From Microbacterium terregens (GTDB lineage: Bacteria > Pseudomonadota > Alphaproteobacteria > Sphingomonadales > Sphingomonadaceae), in contig NZ_BSEX01000004.1 of the NCBI RefSeq assembly GCF_027922045.1, positions 354,410 to 418,409 of the forward strand: a DNA stretch of 64,000 nt. The letters run 5' to 3'. The notes below the pieces were generated by a model. That model made no database searches, had not been told where the DNA came from, and saw only the letters and a list, made by a program, of their open reading frames with translations. This document shows positions 42,538 to 51,985 of the stretch, in pieces (position 1 is the first letter of the stretch; the number at the start of each line of letters is the position of its first letter). The position numbers were made by a program, and so were the translations under genes.

Positions 42538-44651
42538 CCCGGGCGTTCGACCGATCGTCTGGGATCGCCCGGTGCGGGCCGGCGCGGTGGCGGTGCGGAC
42601 TCCCGCGGCGGCCCGGTCCGGCCGATCGCCCGATCCAGCCAATCCTGGTCCAACGTCTCGCGCGGCGCCGGCTCTTCGTAGGGCGTGCGTGTGGGCTGCT
42701 GCGGGACTTGTGCCGGCGGCAACGCCTCCGGCTCGGACGGCCCTTCGATCGGATAGCCGTCCTCGTCGACGAACACGCCGTTGTCGGGCTCGCCATAGTA
42801 GGACTCGGCGTCCGGTTCTTCCTGCCACTCGGGCAGAGTCACCTGAGTCTCGAAATTCTCAACCGGGCGACTGGCGACCGCTTTCCGCATGAAGCTCGCA
42901 AAGGCACGCGCGGGTGCGGTGCCGCCCTGCAGGCCGCCGACCGCACGGGCATCGTCGCGGCCCATCCAGACTCCCGTCGTCAGCCCGCTCGAGAAGCCCA
43001 GGAACCAGCCATCCTTGTTGGACGAGGTCGTGCCGGTCTTCCCCGCTACCGGCCGGCCGATCTGCGCCGCCCGGCCGGTGCCGGTCGCGACGGCAGTCTG
43101 GAGCAGGTCCGTCATCTGCGCTGCGACATAGGGCGCGACCAGCACGCGTGAGGTGTCGACCTGGTGCTGGTAGATCACCGATCCACCGGCGGTCACGCGG
43201 GTGATGCCATATGGGGTCACCGCAACGCCCTTCTGCGACACGGAGGCGAAGGCGCGGGTCATGTCGATCAGCCGCACGTCGGAGGTGCCCAGCACCATTG
43301 CCGGACGCGTGTCGATGGGCGTGGTGATGCCGAAGCGGCGGGCCATGTCGGCGACGGTGGTGTAGCCGACGTCGCGGCCCAGCTTCGCGGCCACGGTGTT
43401 GATCGAATAGGCGAACGCCGACCGCAGGCTCATCGAGCCGTTGAAGCGGCCGGAGCTGTTGCGGGGGCTCCAACCGTTGATCGTCACCGGCTCGTCGACC
43501 ACCTGGTCCTCGGGCTTGTAGCCCGCTTCCAGCGCAGCCAGGTAGACGAACAGCTTGAACGCCGAACCGGGCTGGCGGGTCGCCTGGGTCGCGCGATTGT
43601 AGATCGACGACACATAGTCCTTGCCGCCGACCATCGCCCGCACGGCGCCGTCGCGATCGAGCGACAGCAACGCGCCTTGCACGCCGGCCGGCGCGTTGGC
43701 GCGGATCGCCTGGTCCGCCGCCCGCTGCATCGACAGGTCCAGCGTGGTCCAGACGTCCAGCGGCGCGTCGGTTTCGTCGATCAGCGTCTCGAGCTGCGGC
43801 AATGCCCAGTCGGTGAAATAGCGAACGCTGTTCTGCTTGGGCTCTGGGGCGAGCTTTACCGCATGCGGATCGGCCGATGCGGCCTCGCTTGCGCTGATCG
43901 CCCCCGTCTCCTGCATCAGCTCCAGGACGACGCCGGCGCGGCCCACGGCTGCCTCGGCATCGGCGGTCGGCGAATAGCGCGAGGGTGCCTTCACCAGCCC
44001 GGCGACGACTGCCGCTTCCGACAGATCCAGCGAGGTGCCGGGATGGCCGAAGAAGCGCCGCGAGGCCGCGTCGATCCCATAGGCACCGCCGCCGAAATAG
44101 ACCTTGTTGAGGTACAGCTCGAGGATCTGGTCCTTGGTGAACTTGCGTTCCAGCGCGAGCGCCAGCACGACCTCGCGCAGCTTCCGGCTCACCGTATAGC
44201 TGTTCGACAGGAAGATGGTGCGCGCCACCTGCTGGGTGATGGTCGACGCACCCTGCAGGCGCCGGCCGTTGCCGTGGTTGTCGATCGCGAACTTGATGAT
44301 GCGCGCGATGGCGACCGGGTCCACTCCCCAATGCGAGCGGAAGCGTCGGTCCTCCACGGCGACCATCGCGTCACGCATCACCGGGGGGATCTCGTCATAC
44401 GGGATCCACTCGCCATAGCTCGGCCCCAGAGAAACGAGGATCGTGCCGTCGGCGGCGCGTACCCGGATCATCTGCCCGTTCGGGGAAGATTTCAGTTCCC
44501 CGAAGCTCGGCAGATTGGCCCGCGCGTTCATCACCGCGACGGTGAGGCCGAGGGCGGCTAGCAATAGCAGGGCAAGCCCCGAACCCAGGGTCCAGAGCAG
44601 GATGCGGCGCCACCGGGGCGCGGGCGGGCGTTTACGGGTGCGGGTGGCCAT
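42507..44651 (-). CDS. Penicillin-binding protein 1A (bifunctional transglycosylase/transpeptidase)
   Basis: The 714-residue protein has a membrane anchor (about residues 18-41), a GT51 domain with catalytic Glu100 (VAVEDRRFRSHWG), QGASTITQQVARTIFL and FGGGAYGIDAASRRFF. The transpeptidase domain has S363-x-x-K366, S416-I-N418 and K538-T-G. A 120-residue Pro/Glu-rich tail follows. It polymerises and cross-links peptidoglycan. The standard OB-like insert of E. coli PBP1a is absent, typical of the shorter alphaproteobacterial form. Symbol not assigned (mrcA/pbpC-like). Confidence 0.94.
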   Translation of the reverse strand: MATRTRKRPPAPRWRRILLWTLGSGLALLLLAALGLTVAVMNARANLPSFGELKSSPNGQMIRVRAADGTILVSLGPSYGEWIPYDEIPPVMRDAMVAVEDRRFRSHWGVDPVAIARIIKFAIDNHGNGRRLQGASTITQQVARTIFLSNSYTVSRKLREVVLALALERKFTKDQILELYLNKVYFGGGAYGIDAASRRFFGHPGTSLDLSEAAVVAGLVKAPSRYSPTADAEAAVGRAGVVLELMQETGAISASEAASADPHAVKLAPEPKQNSVRYFTDWALPQLETLIDETDAPLDVWTTLDLSMQRAADQAIRANAPAGVQGALLSLDRDGAVRAMVGGKDYVSSIYNRATQATRQPGSAFKLFVYLAALEAGYKPEDQVVDEPVTINGWSPRNSSGRFNGSMSLRSAFAYSINTVAAKLGRDVGYTTVADMARRFGITTPIDTRPAMVLGTSDVRLIDMTRAFASVSQKGVAVTPYGITRVTAGGSVIYQHQVDTSRVLVAPYVAAQMTDLLQTAVATGTGRAAQIGRPVAGKTGTTSSNKDGWFLGFSSGLTTGVWMGRDDARAVGGLQGGTAPARAFASFMRKAVASRPVENFETQVTLPEWQEEPDAESYYGEPDNGVFVDEDGYPIEGPSEPEALPPAQVPQQPTRTPYEEPAPRETLDQDWLDRAIGRTGPPRESAPPPRRPAPGDPRRSVERPGYDPDARPYQ

Positions 44652-44714
44652 GGAAGCCGTGCCGGATTACGCGCTGCGGGCGCCGCCCACAAGCGCGCAA
44701 CGCCGTTCTTGCGA

Positions 44715-45122
44715 TCAGCCGCCGCTTTGCGCGCGTGGGCGGAAGTCGAGCGCGACCGAGTTCATGCAATAGCGCAGACCCGTGGGCGGCGGGCCGTCCG
44801 GAAAGACATGGCCCAGATGGCCGTCGCAGCGCGCGCAGCGCGTTTCCACGCGACGCATACCGTGGCTGGTGTCGCTGTGGTTGGTCACCCGATCCTCGGC
44901 GATCGGCTGCGTGAAGCTCGGCCAACCGGACCCGGAATCATATTTGTCGAGGCTGTCGAACAGCTCGTTGCTGCATCCGGCGCAGCGATAGATGCCGTCG
45001 GCCTTGTTGTCGTTGTAATGGCCCGCAAAGGCGCGCTCGGTCCCCGCCTCCCGCAGCACATGATAGGCCTGGGGCGACAGTCGCTTGCGCCACTCGGATT
45101 CCGACAGGTTCAGATAGTCCAT
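44715..45122 (-). CDS. msrB: Peptide-methionine (R)-S-oxide reductase MsrB
   Basis: This cytosolic enzyme reduces methionine-R-sulfoxide in proteins. The 135-residue protein has two zinc CxxC pairs (CAGC and CARC), SGSGWPSFTQPI, the DGHLGHVFPDGPPPTGLRYCMNSVAL block and the catalytic Cys in RYCMNS. ATG 45122 gives the family start (MDYLNLSESEWRKRLS). The companion MsrA at 52 kb is an exported form. Confidence 0.95.
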   Translation of the reverse strand: MDYLNLSESEWRKRLSPQAYHVLREAGTERAFAGHYNDNKADGIYRCAGCSNELFDSLDKYDSGSGWPSFTQPIAEDRVTNHSDTSHGMRRVETRCARCDGHLGHVFPDGPPPTGLRYCMNSVALDFRPRAQSGG

Positions 45123-45172
45123 GAACCTAGATGTGTTGTGCCCCTGGCCCCGCGTCAACCAGTGGAATTAAC

Positions 45173-45204
45173 GAGGGGCCGCGTGGCTGTGCACGCGGCC
45201 CCTC
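45173..45204 (-). terminator. 13-bp hairpin, probable terminator of the methyltransferase gene
   Basis: GAGGGGCCGCGTG (45173-45185) pairs perfectly with 45192-45204 around a 6-base loop. On the minus strand GTTAATTCC follows. It lies 38 bp past the methyltransferase stop and 51 bp before msrB, so it separates the two minus-strand genes. Confidence 0.6.
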
Positions 45205-45241
45205 GGGAACCTCAGTACGGGAAGGGCAGCGCCCGGAAGGC

Positions 45242-45850
45242 TCAGTCTTTCCAGGCCCAATACAGCTGCGCCGGCGGGACGTTCCACCACTCCATGTCAT
45301 GGTCGATCCGCTCGAAATTGGGCGAGAGGAAGTCGCGGACCTTGGGGCTGAACTGATAGACCAAGAACGCACCACCCGGCCGCAACACCTCTGCGGTGGC
45401 AGTGGCAATCTTGTCGCCGATGCCGGGGGGCAGGGTCGAAAACGGCAGGCCGGACAGCACATAGTCGGCATGGGCATGCCCGTGGTCGGCGACGATCTGG
45501 ACCACGTCGGCCGCAGAGGCGTGTACCGCCGAGAAGCGCGAGTCGAGGATCGTACCGTTCAGGTAGTCGATGAACTCGGGGTTGGTATCGATCGCGATCA
45601 GCTGCGCGTCCGGTGCCATCCGTTCCAGGATCGGGCGGCAGAAGGTGCCCACGCCCGGACCATATTCGACGAACACCTTGGTGTTGGCCCAGTCGACCGG
45701 TGCCAGCATCTTGCGGATCAGCTTGCCCGAAGAGGGGATCACCGATCCCACCATCACCGGATGCTTGACGAATCCGCGCAGGAACATGCCCGCCGGGGAT
45801 GGAACGCGCTTGGGGCTCCGTCGGCTGGCGGTGGTGGAACTGGTGTTCAT
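45242..45850 (-). CDS. PmtA-like SAM-dependent methyltransferase
   Basis: The 202-residue protein has FLRGFVKHPVMVGSVIPSSGKLIRKML, the SAM motif VFVEYGPGVGTFCRPIL, IAIDTNPEFIDYL and DYVLSGLPFSTLPPG. This resembles Rhodobacter/Rhizobium-type phospholipid N-methyltransferases (PmtA), which make phosphatidylcholine, and related rRNA-dimethyltransferase-like enzymes. ATG 45850 has GGAT upstream. It lies downstream of the CDC48-like gene. The substrate is inferred only. Confidence 0.8.
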   Translation of the reverse strand: MNTSSTTASRRSPKRVPSPAGMFLRGFVKHPVMVGSVIPSSGKLIRKMLAPVDWANTKVFVEYGPGVGTFCRPILERMAPDAQLIAIDTNPEFIDYLNGTILDSRFSAVHASAADVVQIVADHGHAHADYVLSGLPFSTLPPGIGDKIATATAEVLRPGGAFLVYQFSPKVRDFLSPNFERIDHDMEWWNVPPAQLYWAWKD

Positions 45851-45986
45851 GGAAATCCTTGGGCGGGGCGGCCGCAGCCGCGTCGAAGTTGTCGTCGCAA
45901 AACCGAAACGAAGATGCAAGCCGAACGGTTTCGTCGTGACGCGATGCGGTATCACAGCGCGGCGAACGACGCCCTTCCAAGGAAGG

Positions 45987-46019
45987 CGCGCGCCGCTTCC
46001 GTGCAGGAAGCGGCGCGCG
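45987..46019 (-). terminator. 14-bp perfect hairpin between the CDC48-like and methyltransferase genes
   Basis: CGCGCGCCGCTTCC (45987-46000) pairs with 46006-46019 around GTGCA. It begins 7 bp past the CDC48-like stop. The smaller palindrome CCTTCCAAGGAAGG (45973-45986) directly abuts it. No U-run follows, so termination may be partial. Confidence 0.5.
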
Positions 46020-46025
46020 GTCCCG

Positions 46026-48314
46026 TTATTGCTTTTCGCCGCGCGGCTGTACCATTCCGGGAGCGATGAAGCCGATCGGCTGAATCGCAACCGCGTCCTG
46101 CTTCAGCTTGGCGGACATCTGCCGATACTCCTGCTCCATTTCCGCGGTGACCGAGGCGCGCGACTCGCCGAGCGCCTGGCGGAAATGAGACATCCGCACG
46201 GAGGTGTTGGAGAGTGACTCACGCAGCGCCATCAGACCCGCGCGCCGCACCACATCCTCCAGGTCCGCACCGGTGAAGCGCTCGGTCTCGGCCGCGATCG
46301 CATCCAGGTCGACATCCTCGCCGATCGGCATCTTCTCGGTCTGGATCGACAGGATCCGCCGCCGGCCGGCCTGATCCGGCACCCCGACATAGACCAGTTC
46401 GTCGAAGCGGCCCGGGCGCAGCAGCGCCGGGTCGACCAGATTCGGCCGGTTGGTCGCCCCGATCACCACCACCGACTGGAGCTCTTCCAGTCCGTCCATC
46501 TCGGCCAGGATGGTGTTCACCACCCGCTCGGTGACCTGCGGCTCGCCCATGCCGCCGCCCCGTGCAGGCACCAGGCTGTCGAGTTCGTCGATGAAGATCA
46601 CGCACGGCGCGACCTGGCGCGCACGGGCGAACAGTCGCGCGATCTGCTGCTCGCTTTCGCCATACCATTTCGACAGCAGGTCGCTCGACTTGGTGGCGAT
46701 GAAGTTCGCCTCCGCCTCGCGTGCGACCGCCTTGGCGAGCAGCGTCTTTCCGGTGCCTGGCGGGCCGTACAGCAGGAAGCCCTTGGCCGGACGGATGCCG
46801 AGCCGGCGAAACGCGTCAGGAGACTTGAGCGGCAGCTCGACGCCTTCCTTGAGCCGCATCTGCGCCTCGTCCAGCCCACCGACGTCCTCCCAGCGGACCT
46901 GCGGTGCCTGCACCATCACCTCGCGCATCGCCGAAGGCTGGACGCGCTTCAGCGCCTCCAGAAAGTCGTCGCGGCCGACCGACAGCGTATCGAGTACCTC
47001 TGCCGGGATCGTCTGCTCCGACAGGTTGAGCTTCGGCATGATCCGCCGCACCGCCTCGATCGCCGCCTCGCGGGTGAGCGCCGCCAGGTCCGCGCCGACG
47101 AAGCCATAGGTGGTCCGCGCCAGTTCGCCCAAATCGACGCCGTCCCCTAGCGGCATGCCGCGGGTGTGGATGCCCAGGATCTCGCGACGGCCGCGCTCGT
47201 CGGGCACGCCGACCACGATCTCGCGGTCAAACCGGCCCGGACGCCGCAGCGCCTCGTCGATCGCCTCCGGCCGGTTGGTCGCGGCGATCACCACCACATT
47301 GGCGCGCGCCTCCAGCCCGTCCATCAGCGTCAGCAGCTGCGCCACGAGCCGCTTCTCGGCCTCGCCCGACACCTGCCCGCGCTTGGGCGCGATCGAGTCG
47401 ATCTCGTCGATGAACACGATCGAGGGGGCGTTCTGGCTCGCTTCCTCGAACACCTCGCGCAGCCGCTTTTCCGACTCGCCATAGGCCGAGCCCATGATCT
47501 CGGGCCCGTTGATCAGGAAGAAATCGGCATCGCTCTCGTTCGCGACCGCGCGCGCCAGGCGCGTCTTGCCGGTGCCGGGCGGCCCATGGAGCAACACGCC
47601 CTTGGGCGGATCGACGCCCAGGCGCTGGAACAGCTCCGGATAGCGCAGCGGCAGTTCGACCATTTCGCGCAGCTGGTCGATCGTGCCGGCCATGCCGCCG
47701 ATATCGTCATAGGTGACGTCGGCGCGGCGCACCTCGCGCGGCTCCTCATATTCGGGCCGCAGCTCGATTTCGGTGTTCTCGTCGATGTGCACGACGCCCT
47801 TGGGAGTCGAGGACACGACGGCGAGGCGGATTTCCTGCAGCGCATAGGCGGGGGCATTCACAAAGCGCTGGATGGCAGGGTCCGTCACGCGCTGATGTCC
47901 GGCGGTCGCCACCACGTCGCCCTGGCAGATCGGCCTTCCGAAGAAGGTGCGCTTCAGCGCGTTGCTGGACCCCTGAAGGCGCAGGTTCTGCTGGGCAGGC
48001 GCGAACACCACTCGCGTCGCCGGCTTCGACTCGACACGCCGTACCTCGACGAAGTCGCCCGCGCCCACGCCGGCGTTCGCCCGCTGCAGGCCGTCGAGCC
48101 GGACCAGATCGAGACCCTCGTCCTCGCCATAGGGGCCGACCGCGCGGGCGGGTGTCGTCCGCTTGCCGACGATCTCGACCACGTCTCCCTCGGCAAGGCC
48201 GAGCGAGGTCATCAGGGCACGGGGAAGGTGCGCGATGCCGCGACCGCTGTCCTCAGGCCGCGAATTCGCAACCTGTATCCGGCGCGCTTGCGAGTCGTCG
48301 TCGGCCATCGGCAT
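46026..48314 (-). CDS. CDC48/VAT-type double AAA+ ATPase
   Basis: The 762-residue protein has an N-terminal double-psi barrel plus second subdomain (residues 1-190) and two AAA domains. D1 has Walker A 244-251 (GPPGTGKT) and Walker B D303/E304; D2 has Walker A 517-524, W550-Y551-G pore loop and Walker B D576/E577. This is the archaeal VAT / eukaryotic p97 layout, an unfoldase and segregase. It is uncommon in bacteria but seen in sphingomonads. ATG 48314 and 48308 are both possible starts. Divergent from a LysR gene. Confidence 0.93.
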   Translation of the reverse strand: MPMADDDSQARRIQVANSRPEDSGRGIAHLPRALMTSLGLAEGDVVEIVGKRTTPARAVGPYGEDEGLDLVRLDGLQRANAGVGAGDFVEVRRVESKPATRVVFAPAQQNLRLQGSSNALKRTFFGRPICQGDVVATAGHQRVTDPAIQRFVNAPAYALQEIRLAVVSSTPKGVVHIDENTEIELRPEYEEPREVRRADVTYDDIGGMAGTIDQLREMVELPLRYPELFQRLGVDPPKGVLLHGPPGTGKTRLARAVANESDADFFLINGPEIMGSAYGESEKRLREVFEEASQNAPSIVFIDEIDSIAPKRGQVSGEAEKRLVAQLLTLMDGLEARANVVVIAATNRPEAIDEALRRPGRFDREIVVGVPDERGRREILGIHTRGMPLGDGVDLGELARTTYGFVGADLAALTREAAIEAVRRIMPKLNLSEQTIPAEVLDTLSVGRDDFLEALKRVQPSAMREVMVQAPQVRWEDVGGLDEAQMRLKEGVELPLKSPDAFRRLGIRPAKGFLLYGPPGTGKTLLAKAVAREAEANFIATKSSDLLSKWYGESEQQIARLFARARQVAPCVIFIDELDSLVPARGGGMGEPQVTERVVNTILAEMDGLEELQSVVVIGATNRPNLVDPALLRPGRFDELVYVGVPDQAGRRRILSIQTEKMPIGEDVDLDAIAAETERFTGADLEDVVRRAGLMALRESLSNTSVRMSHFRQALGESRASVTAEMEQEYRQMSAKLKQDAVAIQPIGFIAPGMVQPRGEKQ

Positions 48315-48374
48315 CCTTTCACCTTCTCGAAACGAGTGCGGGAGATAGGATCGAGGGGTCGCCGGGCAAGGCGC

Positions 48375-48403
48375 AAAAAAAAGGCCGATCGCGAGGACCG
48401 GCC
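48375..48403 (-). terminator. Intrinsic terminator on the minus strand with no gene upstream
   Basis: On the minus strand GGCCGGT (48403-48397) pairs with ATCGGCC (48389-48383), including one G-U, around a 7-base loop. Eight T residues follow (48382-48375). It lies just upstream of the CDC48-like gene in transcription order and must end a transcript from the cdc48/lysR gap, possibly a small RNA or an attenuated leader. Confidence 0.75.
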
Positions 48404-48491
48404 GTGAAAGGTTTAGGAGAGGATGCCTGAAAGGCCTGTTCCGTATGCGGTGCAGAGCTTTTTTGTGCAAATGCGAAAGAAAATATCGCGG

Positions 48492-48506
48492 TTGCAGAAA
48501 CTGCAA
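48492..48506. promoter_or_regulatory. LysR-type T-N11-A dyad in the cdc48/lysR gap
   Basis: TTGCAG-AAA-CTGCAA is a 6+3+6 dyad that satisfies the LysR-box T-N11-A rule (T at 48493, A at 48505). It lies 89 bp upstream of the lysR start and on the promoter side of the orphan minus-strand terminator. It is the likely binding site of the adjacent regulator. Confidence 0.45.
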
Positions 48507-48594
48507 TCGAAGAGCTAATTTCCTTCGTGCGCGGCGGTGCTAGCGCCATCGCGCGGTACGGTTATGATGCGGTGCAACAACAAGGCAGGAGCAG

Positions 48595-49482
48595 ATGCGG
48601 CGGCTTCCTCCTCTCACGGCGATCGAAGCATTCGTGCACGTCGCCCGACTTGGATCGATCAAGGCGGCGGCCGAGGAGCTTGCGTTGTCGAGTCCCGCGC
48701 TCAGCCGGCGGGTTCAGGCGCTCGAGCGTTTCATTGGCAAGCCGCTGTTCGAGCGGCGGCACCAGGCACTCCGCCTCAACCACGACGGCGAGCGGTTGCT
48801 GGGAATGATCTCGCATGCGCTCGATACGCTCTCGGACGCAGTGGAGCGGATGTCGGCGGGGTCGGACCTGCTGCGCCTTCGATTGGGCGTGCTGCCGCTG
48901 TTCGCCACCCAGAAGCTGATGCCGCGGCTTGGTGATCTCAAGCGGCGCCATCCGGAGCTCCATCTCGACGTGGATACGGCGGGGCACAGCCTTGCTCGGC
49001 TCGGTGACGGCATCGACGTCGGCATCGTGCTTGGCCACACCATCGACCCGGCGCTCTACTCGCGGCGCCTGGACCGGAACCGCGTCTATGCGATCGCGTC
49101 GCGCGCATTGGTGGAGGAGATGCCGCTTACCGACCCCAAGCAGCTGTCCAAGCTCACCGCGCTGATCCATCGCGACATGCCGGACACCTTCACCGACTGG
49201 CGGCAAGCGGCCGGACTTCCCTATCTGGAGCCGGCGGCGACGGACTTCTTCGATTCCGGTGCGTTGATGCTTGAGGCGGCGGCGCAGGGGCTGGGCGTCG
49301 CCTTCATGCTCGAATCACATTTCGAGGAGGCACGCGATGCCCGGCTCGTCCGGCTGTTCGATATGTCGGTGGAGAGCACCTACAGCCACTGGTTCGTGTG
49401 CCGCCCCCGCATGATGCAGCAGGAGCCGGCGCGACTGTTCCACGACTGGCTGATCGAAGCGCTGGGCGCGCAGAATATCTAG
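48595..49482 (+). CDS. LysR-family transcriptional regulator (GcvA-like)
   Basis: The 295-residue protein has the LTTR winged helix-turn-helix (LTAIEAFVHVARLGSIKAAAEELALSSPALSRRVQALE) and a periplasmic-binding-like effector domain (LGVLPLFATQKLMPRLGDL). The LPPLTAIEAF start and TDFFDSGALMLEAAAQGLGVAF segment resemble GcvA/AmpR relatives. The effector is unknown. It is divergent from the CDC48-like gene, with the T-N11-A dyad in between. Confidence 0.92.
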   Translation: MRRLPPLTAIEAFVHVARLGSIKAAAEELALSSPALSRRVQALERFIGKPLFERRHQALRLNHDGERLLGMISHALDTLSDAVERMSAGSDLLRLRLGVLPLFATQKLMPRLGDLKRRHPELHLDVDTAGHSLARLGDGIDVGIVLGHTIDPALYSRRLDRNRVYAIASRALVEEMPLTDPKQLSKLTALIHRDMPDTFTDWRQAAGLPYLEPAATDFFDSGALMLEAAAQGLGVAFMLESHFEEARDARLVRLFDMSVESTYSHWFVCRPRMMQQEPARLFHDWLIEALGAQNI

Positions 49483-49531
49483 CCAAAGCCCGCGTCCTCG
49501 CGGGAATAATACCCGCGACCCGGAGGCGAAG

Positions 49532-49560
49532 AAAAAGCCGGCCGCCCTCGGGCGACCGGC
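49532..49560 (-). terminator. Intrinsic terminator of the cyclophilin gene
   Basis: A 10-bp GC-rich stem (49537-49546 with 49551-49560, one G-U on the minus strand) is followed by TTTTTC on the minus strand. It starts 10 bp past the cyclophilin stop and lies between it and the convergent lysR end. Confidence 0.8.
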
Positions 49561-49569
49561 CATTTGGGA

Positions 49570-50028
49570 TCAGGCCTCGCTGCGGGCCTTGAGGATCTTG
49601 CCGGGCTGGCGCGGCGGCTCGCCCTTGGGCAGCGCGTCGACGGCTTCCATGCCTTCGATCACTTCACCCCAGACGGTGTACTGGCCGTCCAGGAAGCGGG
49701 CGTCGTCGAAGCAGATGAAGAACTGGCTGTTGGCCGAGTTCGGATCCATCGTGCGCGCCATCGAGCAGGTGCCGCGGACGTGCGGCTCGCGGCTGAACTC
49801 GGCCGGCAGGTTCGGCTCCTTGGAGCCGCTGGTGCCGGTGCCGGTCGGATCGCCGCCCTGCGCCATGAAGCCCGCGATCACGCGGTGGAACACGACGTTG
49901 TCGTAGAAGCCGCTGTCGGCGAGCTTGGTGATGCGCTCGACGTGCTTGGGGGCCAGGTCCGGGCGCAGCCGGATACGCACTTCGCCCGTGTCGAGCGTCA
50001 TCACGAGCGTGCTGGGAAGATCGGACAT
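49570..50028 (-). CDS. Cyclophilin-type peptidyl-prolyl cis-trans isomerase
   Basis: The 152-residue protein is a compact cytosolic cyclophilin (PpiB-like). It has VRIRLRPDLAPKHVERITKLADSGFYDNVVFHRVIAGFMAQGGDP with the catalytic Arg in FHRV, and MARTMDPNSANSQFFICFDDARFLDGQYTVWGEVIEG. There is no signal peptide, so it acts in the cytoplasm. ATG 50028 is chosen. It is divergent from mgtE. Confidence 0.93.
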   Translation of the reverse strand: MSDLPSTLVMTLDTGEVRIRLRPDLAPKHVERITKLADSGFYDNVVFHRVIAGFMAQGGDPTGTGTSGSKEPNLPAEFSREPHVRGTCSMARTMDPNSANSQFFICFDDARFLDGQYTVWGEVIEGMEAVDALPKGEPPRQPGKILKARSEA

Positions 50029-50146
50029 AAACGCTCCGGAAATCAGGAAAATTAGGGAATGCCGTCCGTAGAGCCGCGGCCTGGAGGTTGCAACCGCGGC
50101 CGCCGCCGCTAGAGCGGGCGCGCAACGCCAGCGAGGGAGCCGAGCC

Positions 50147-51547
50147 ATGAGCGAGACCGAGCTTCCCGCCCACGACATCGCCGAAAGTGAACTCGACGCC
50201 GACGACCGGCTGAAGCCCGAGTTCGTCTCCGCGGTGCTCGATGCGGTCGAAGCGGACGATGTCGAAACGGTGCGCGCGCTGGTCGAGCCGCTGCACCCGG
50301 CCGACCTGGCCGACCTGTTCGAGCTGGTACCGGGCGAACAGCGCCCGGCGCTCGCCTCCGCCGTGGCCGATCGCCTGGACGGCGACGTGCTGGCCGAGAT
50401 GAACGACTGGGTCCGCGATGCGCTGATCGAGTCGCTCGAACCGCACCAGGTCGCGGACCTCGCCGCCGAGCTCGATACCGACGACGCGGTCGCGATCATC
50501 GAGGATCTGGACGAGACGGATCAGCGCGCGGTGCTGCGCGCGCTCGACCCGGACGATCGCGCGGCCATCGAGGAGGCGCTGAGCTACCCCGAGGAATCGG
50601 CCGGCCGCCTGATGCAGCGCGAGCTGATCGCGGTGCCCGAGCATTGGAGCGTCGGCGACGTGCTCGACTTCCTGCGCGGCAGCGAGTCGCTGGCCACCGA
50701 TTTCTGGGAGATCTTCGTCGTCGATCCGGCGCATCGCCCGGTCGGTACCTGCCAGCTGTCCTGGATCCTGCGCTCGCCGCGTTCGGTCTCGGTCAGCGAC
50801 GTGATGAAGCGCGAGCAGACGCTGATCCCGGTCGACATGGACCAGGAGGAGGTGGCGCTACGCTTCCAGAAGTACGCGCTGATTTCGGCCGCGGTCGTTG
50901 ACGGCAGCGGCCGCCTGGTCGGCGTCATCACCGTCGACGACATCGTCCACATCATCCAGGAAGAGGCGGGCGAGGACGCGCTGCTGCTGTCGGGCGCGGG
51001 CGAGGGCGACATCAACGAGCCGGTGTTCGACAGCTACAAGAGCCGTGTCCGTTGGCTGATCACCAATCTGATGACGGCCCTCGTCCCGGCGACAATCGTG
51101 TTTCTCTTCGACGCGACGATTGCGCAAAAGGCGATGCTCGCCGCGTTGATGCCGATTGTCGCCGGCGTAGGTGGCAATGCCGGTACGCAGACTCTGGCGG
51201 TGACAGTGCGCGCACTCGCCACCAATCAGCTCACCCAATCCAACACGTTGCGCGCGATTCGCCGCGAGATTTCGATCGCGCTGCTGAACGGGTTGACCGT
51301 CGCAATCATCATCGGATCGGGTGTCGGGGCGGCGTTCTTCGATGTGACGTTGGGTCTCGTGATCGCGACGGCGATGCTTGCCAACATCTTCATCGCGGGG
51401 ATGGCCGGGGTCTTGGTCCCGGTCACGCTGGACCGGCTGAACGCCGATCCTGCCTTGGCTTCGTCGATCTTCGTCACAATGGTAACCGACTCGATGGGCT
51501 TCCTCGCCTTCCTGGGCCTGGCGACGGTGGCCGGGCTCACCGGCTGA
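50147..51547 (+). CDS. mgtE: Magnesium transporter MgtE
   Basis: The 466-residue protein has the N-terminal superhelical Mg-sensing domain (LVEPLHPADLADLFELVPGEQRP), two CBS domains (DVMKREQTLIPVDMDQEEVALRF; ISAAVVDGSGRLVGVITVDDIV) and five C-terminal membrane helices (ITNLMTALVPATIVFLFDATI; MPIVAGVGGNAGTQTLAVTVRALA). The PIVAGxGGNAGTQ motif lines the ion pore. It imports Mg2+ with gating by cytosolic Mg2+. I see no M-box riboswitch in the 118-bp upstream gap. Confidence 0.95.
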   Translation: MSETELPAHDIAESELDADDRLKPEFVSAVLDAVEADDVETVRALVEPLHPADLADLFELVPGEQRPALASAVADRLDGDVLAEMNDWVRDALIESLEPHQVADLAAELDTDDAVAIIEDLDETDQRAVLRALDPDDRAAIEEALSYPEESAGRLMQRELIAVPEHWSVGDVLDFLRGSESLATDFWEIFVVDPAHRPVGTCQLSWILRSPRSVSVSDVMKREQTLIPVDMDQEEVALRFQKYALISAAVVDGSGRLVGVITVDDIVHIIQEEAGEDALLLSGAGEGDINEPVFDSYKSRVRWLITNLMTALVPATIVFLFDATIAQKAMLAALMPIVAGVGGNAGTQTLAVTVRALATNQLTQSNTLRAIRREISIALLNGLTVAIIIGSGVGAAFFDVTLGLVIATAMLANIFIAGMAGVLVPVTLDRLNADPALASSIFVTMVTDSMGFLAFLGLATVAGLTG

Positions 51548-51583
51548 CTTGAGCGCCATCGCTTCAATCCCCAGATCCACGGC

Positions 51584-51982
51584 GTGCCACTTCATCTCAC
51601 CAAGGTCGCGTTCGCGATCGAAAGCGTCGATCACCTCGCCGAACGGCTGCGCCTGCGCGCGGCCGAGGGTGGGGCGCTGACGACGCGCTACCTGCCCAAG
51701 CGCGCCGCCGAGATCGAAGGCGGATCGCTGTTCTGGATCCTCAAGCACCAGCTGGTCGCGCGGTCGCCGATCCTGGGCTTTGGCGAGGCGGAGGGAGGCC
51801 GGGTGGCGATTCACCTCGCGGCCGACCTCGTGCTGGTTCAGGCGCGTCCCAAGCGCGCGCACCAGGGCTGGCGCTATCTGGAGGCAGCCGATGCGCCGCC
51901 CGATCTCGGCCAGGGCAGCGCAGGCATCGCCGAGCTGCCGCCGCGGCTCATCGGCGAGCTTTCGGCGCTCGCGCTGATCTGA
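51584..51982 (+). CDS. DUF1489-family protein
   Basis: The 132-residue protein has LHLTKVAFAIESVDHLAERLRLRAAEGGALTTRYLPKRAAEI and GSLFWILKHQLVARSPILGF, then a RPKRAHQGWRYLEAADAPPDL end. This is the complete DUF1489 pattern of alphaproteobacteria. I know of no function. GTG 51584 is 36 bp after mgtE and probably cotranscribed. It ends 4 bp before the convergent msrA stop. Confidence 0.9.
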   Translation: MPLHLTKVAFAIESVDHLAERLRLRAAEGGALTTRYLPKRAAEIEGGSLFWILKHQLVARSPILGFGEAEGGRVAIHLAADLVLVQARPKRAHQGWRYLEAADAPPDLGQGSAGIAELPPRLIGELSALALI

Positions 51983-51985
51983 GCC

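Noticed and set aside
43164..44561. A 465-codon plus-strand open frame over PBP1a
   Set aside because: It mirrors the PBP1a reading frame and has low-complexity Arg/His composition.
48319..48549. A 76-codon minus-strand frame before the CDC48-like gene
   Set aside because: It runs through the terminator hairpin and T8 tract, has no RBS and no family resemblance; a non-coding transcript is more likely.
50029..50146. A possible Mg2+ riboswitch (M-box) upstream of mgtE
   Set aside because: The gap is shorter than an M-box and shows only one simple GC-rich hairpin.
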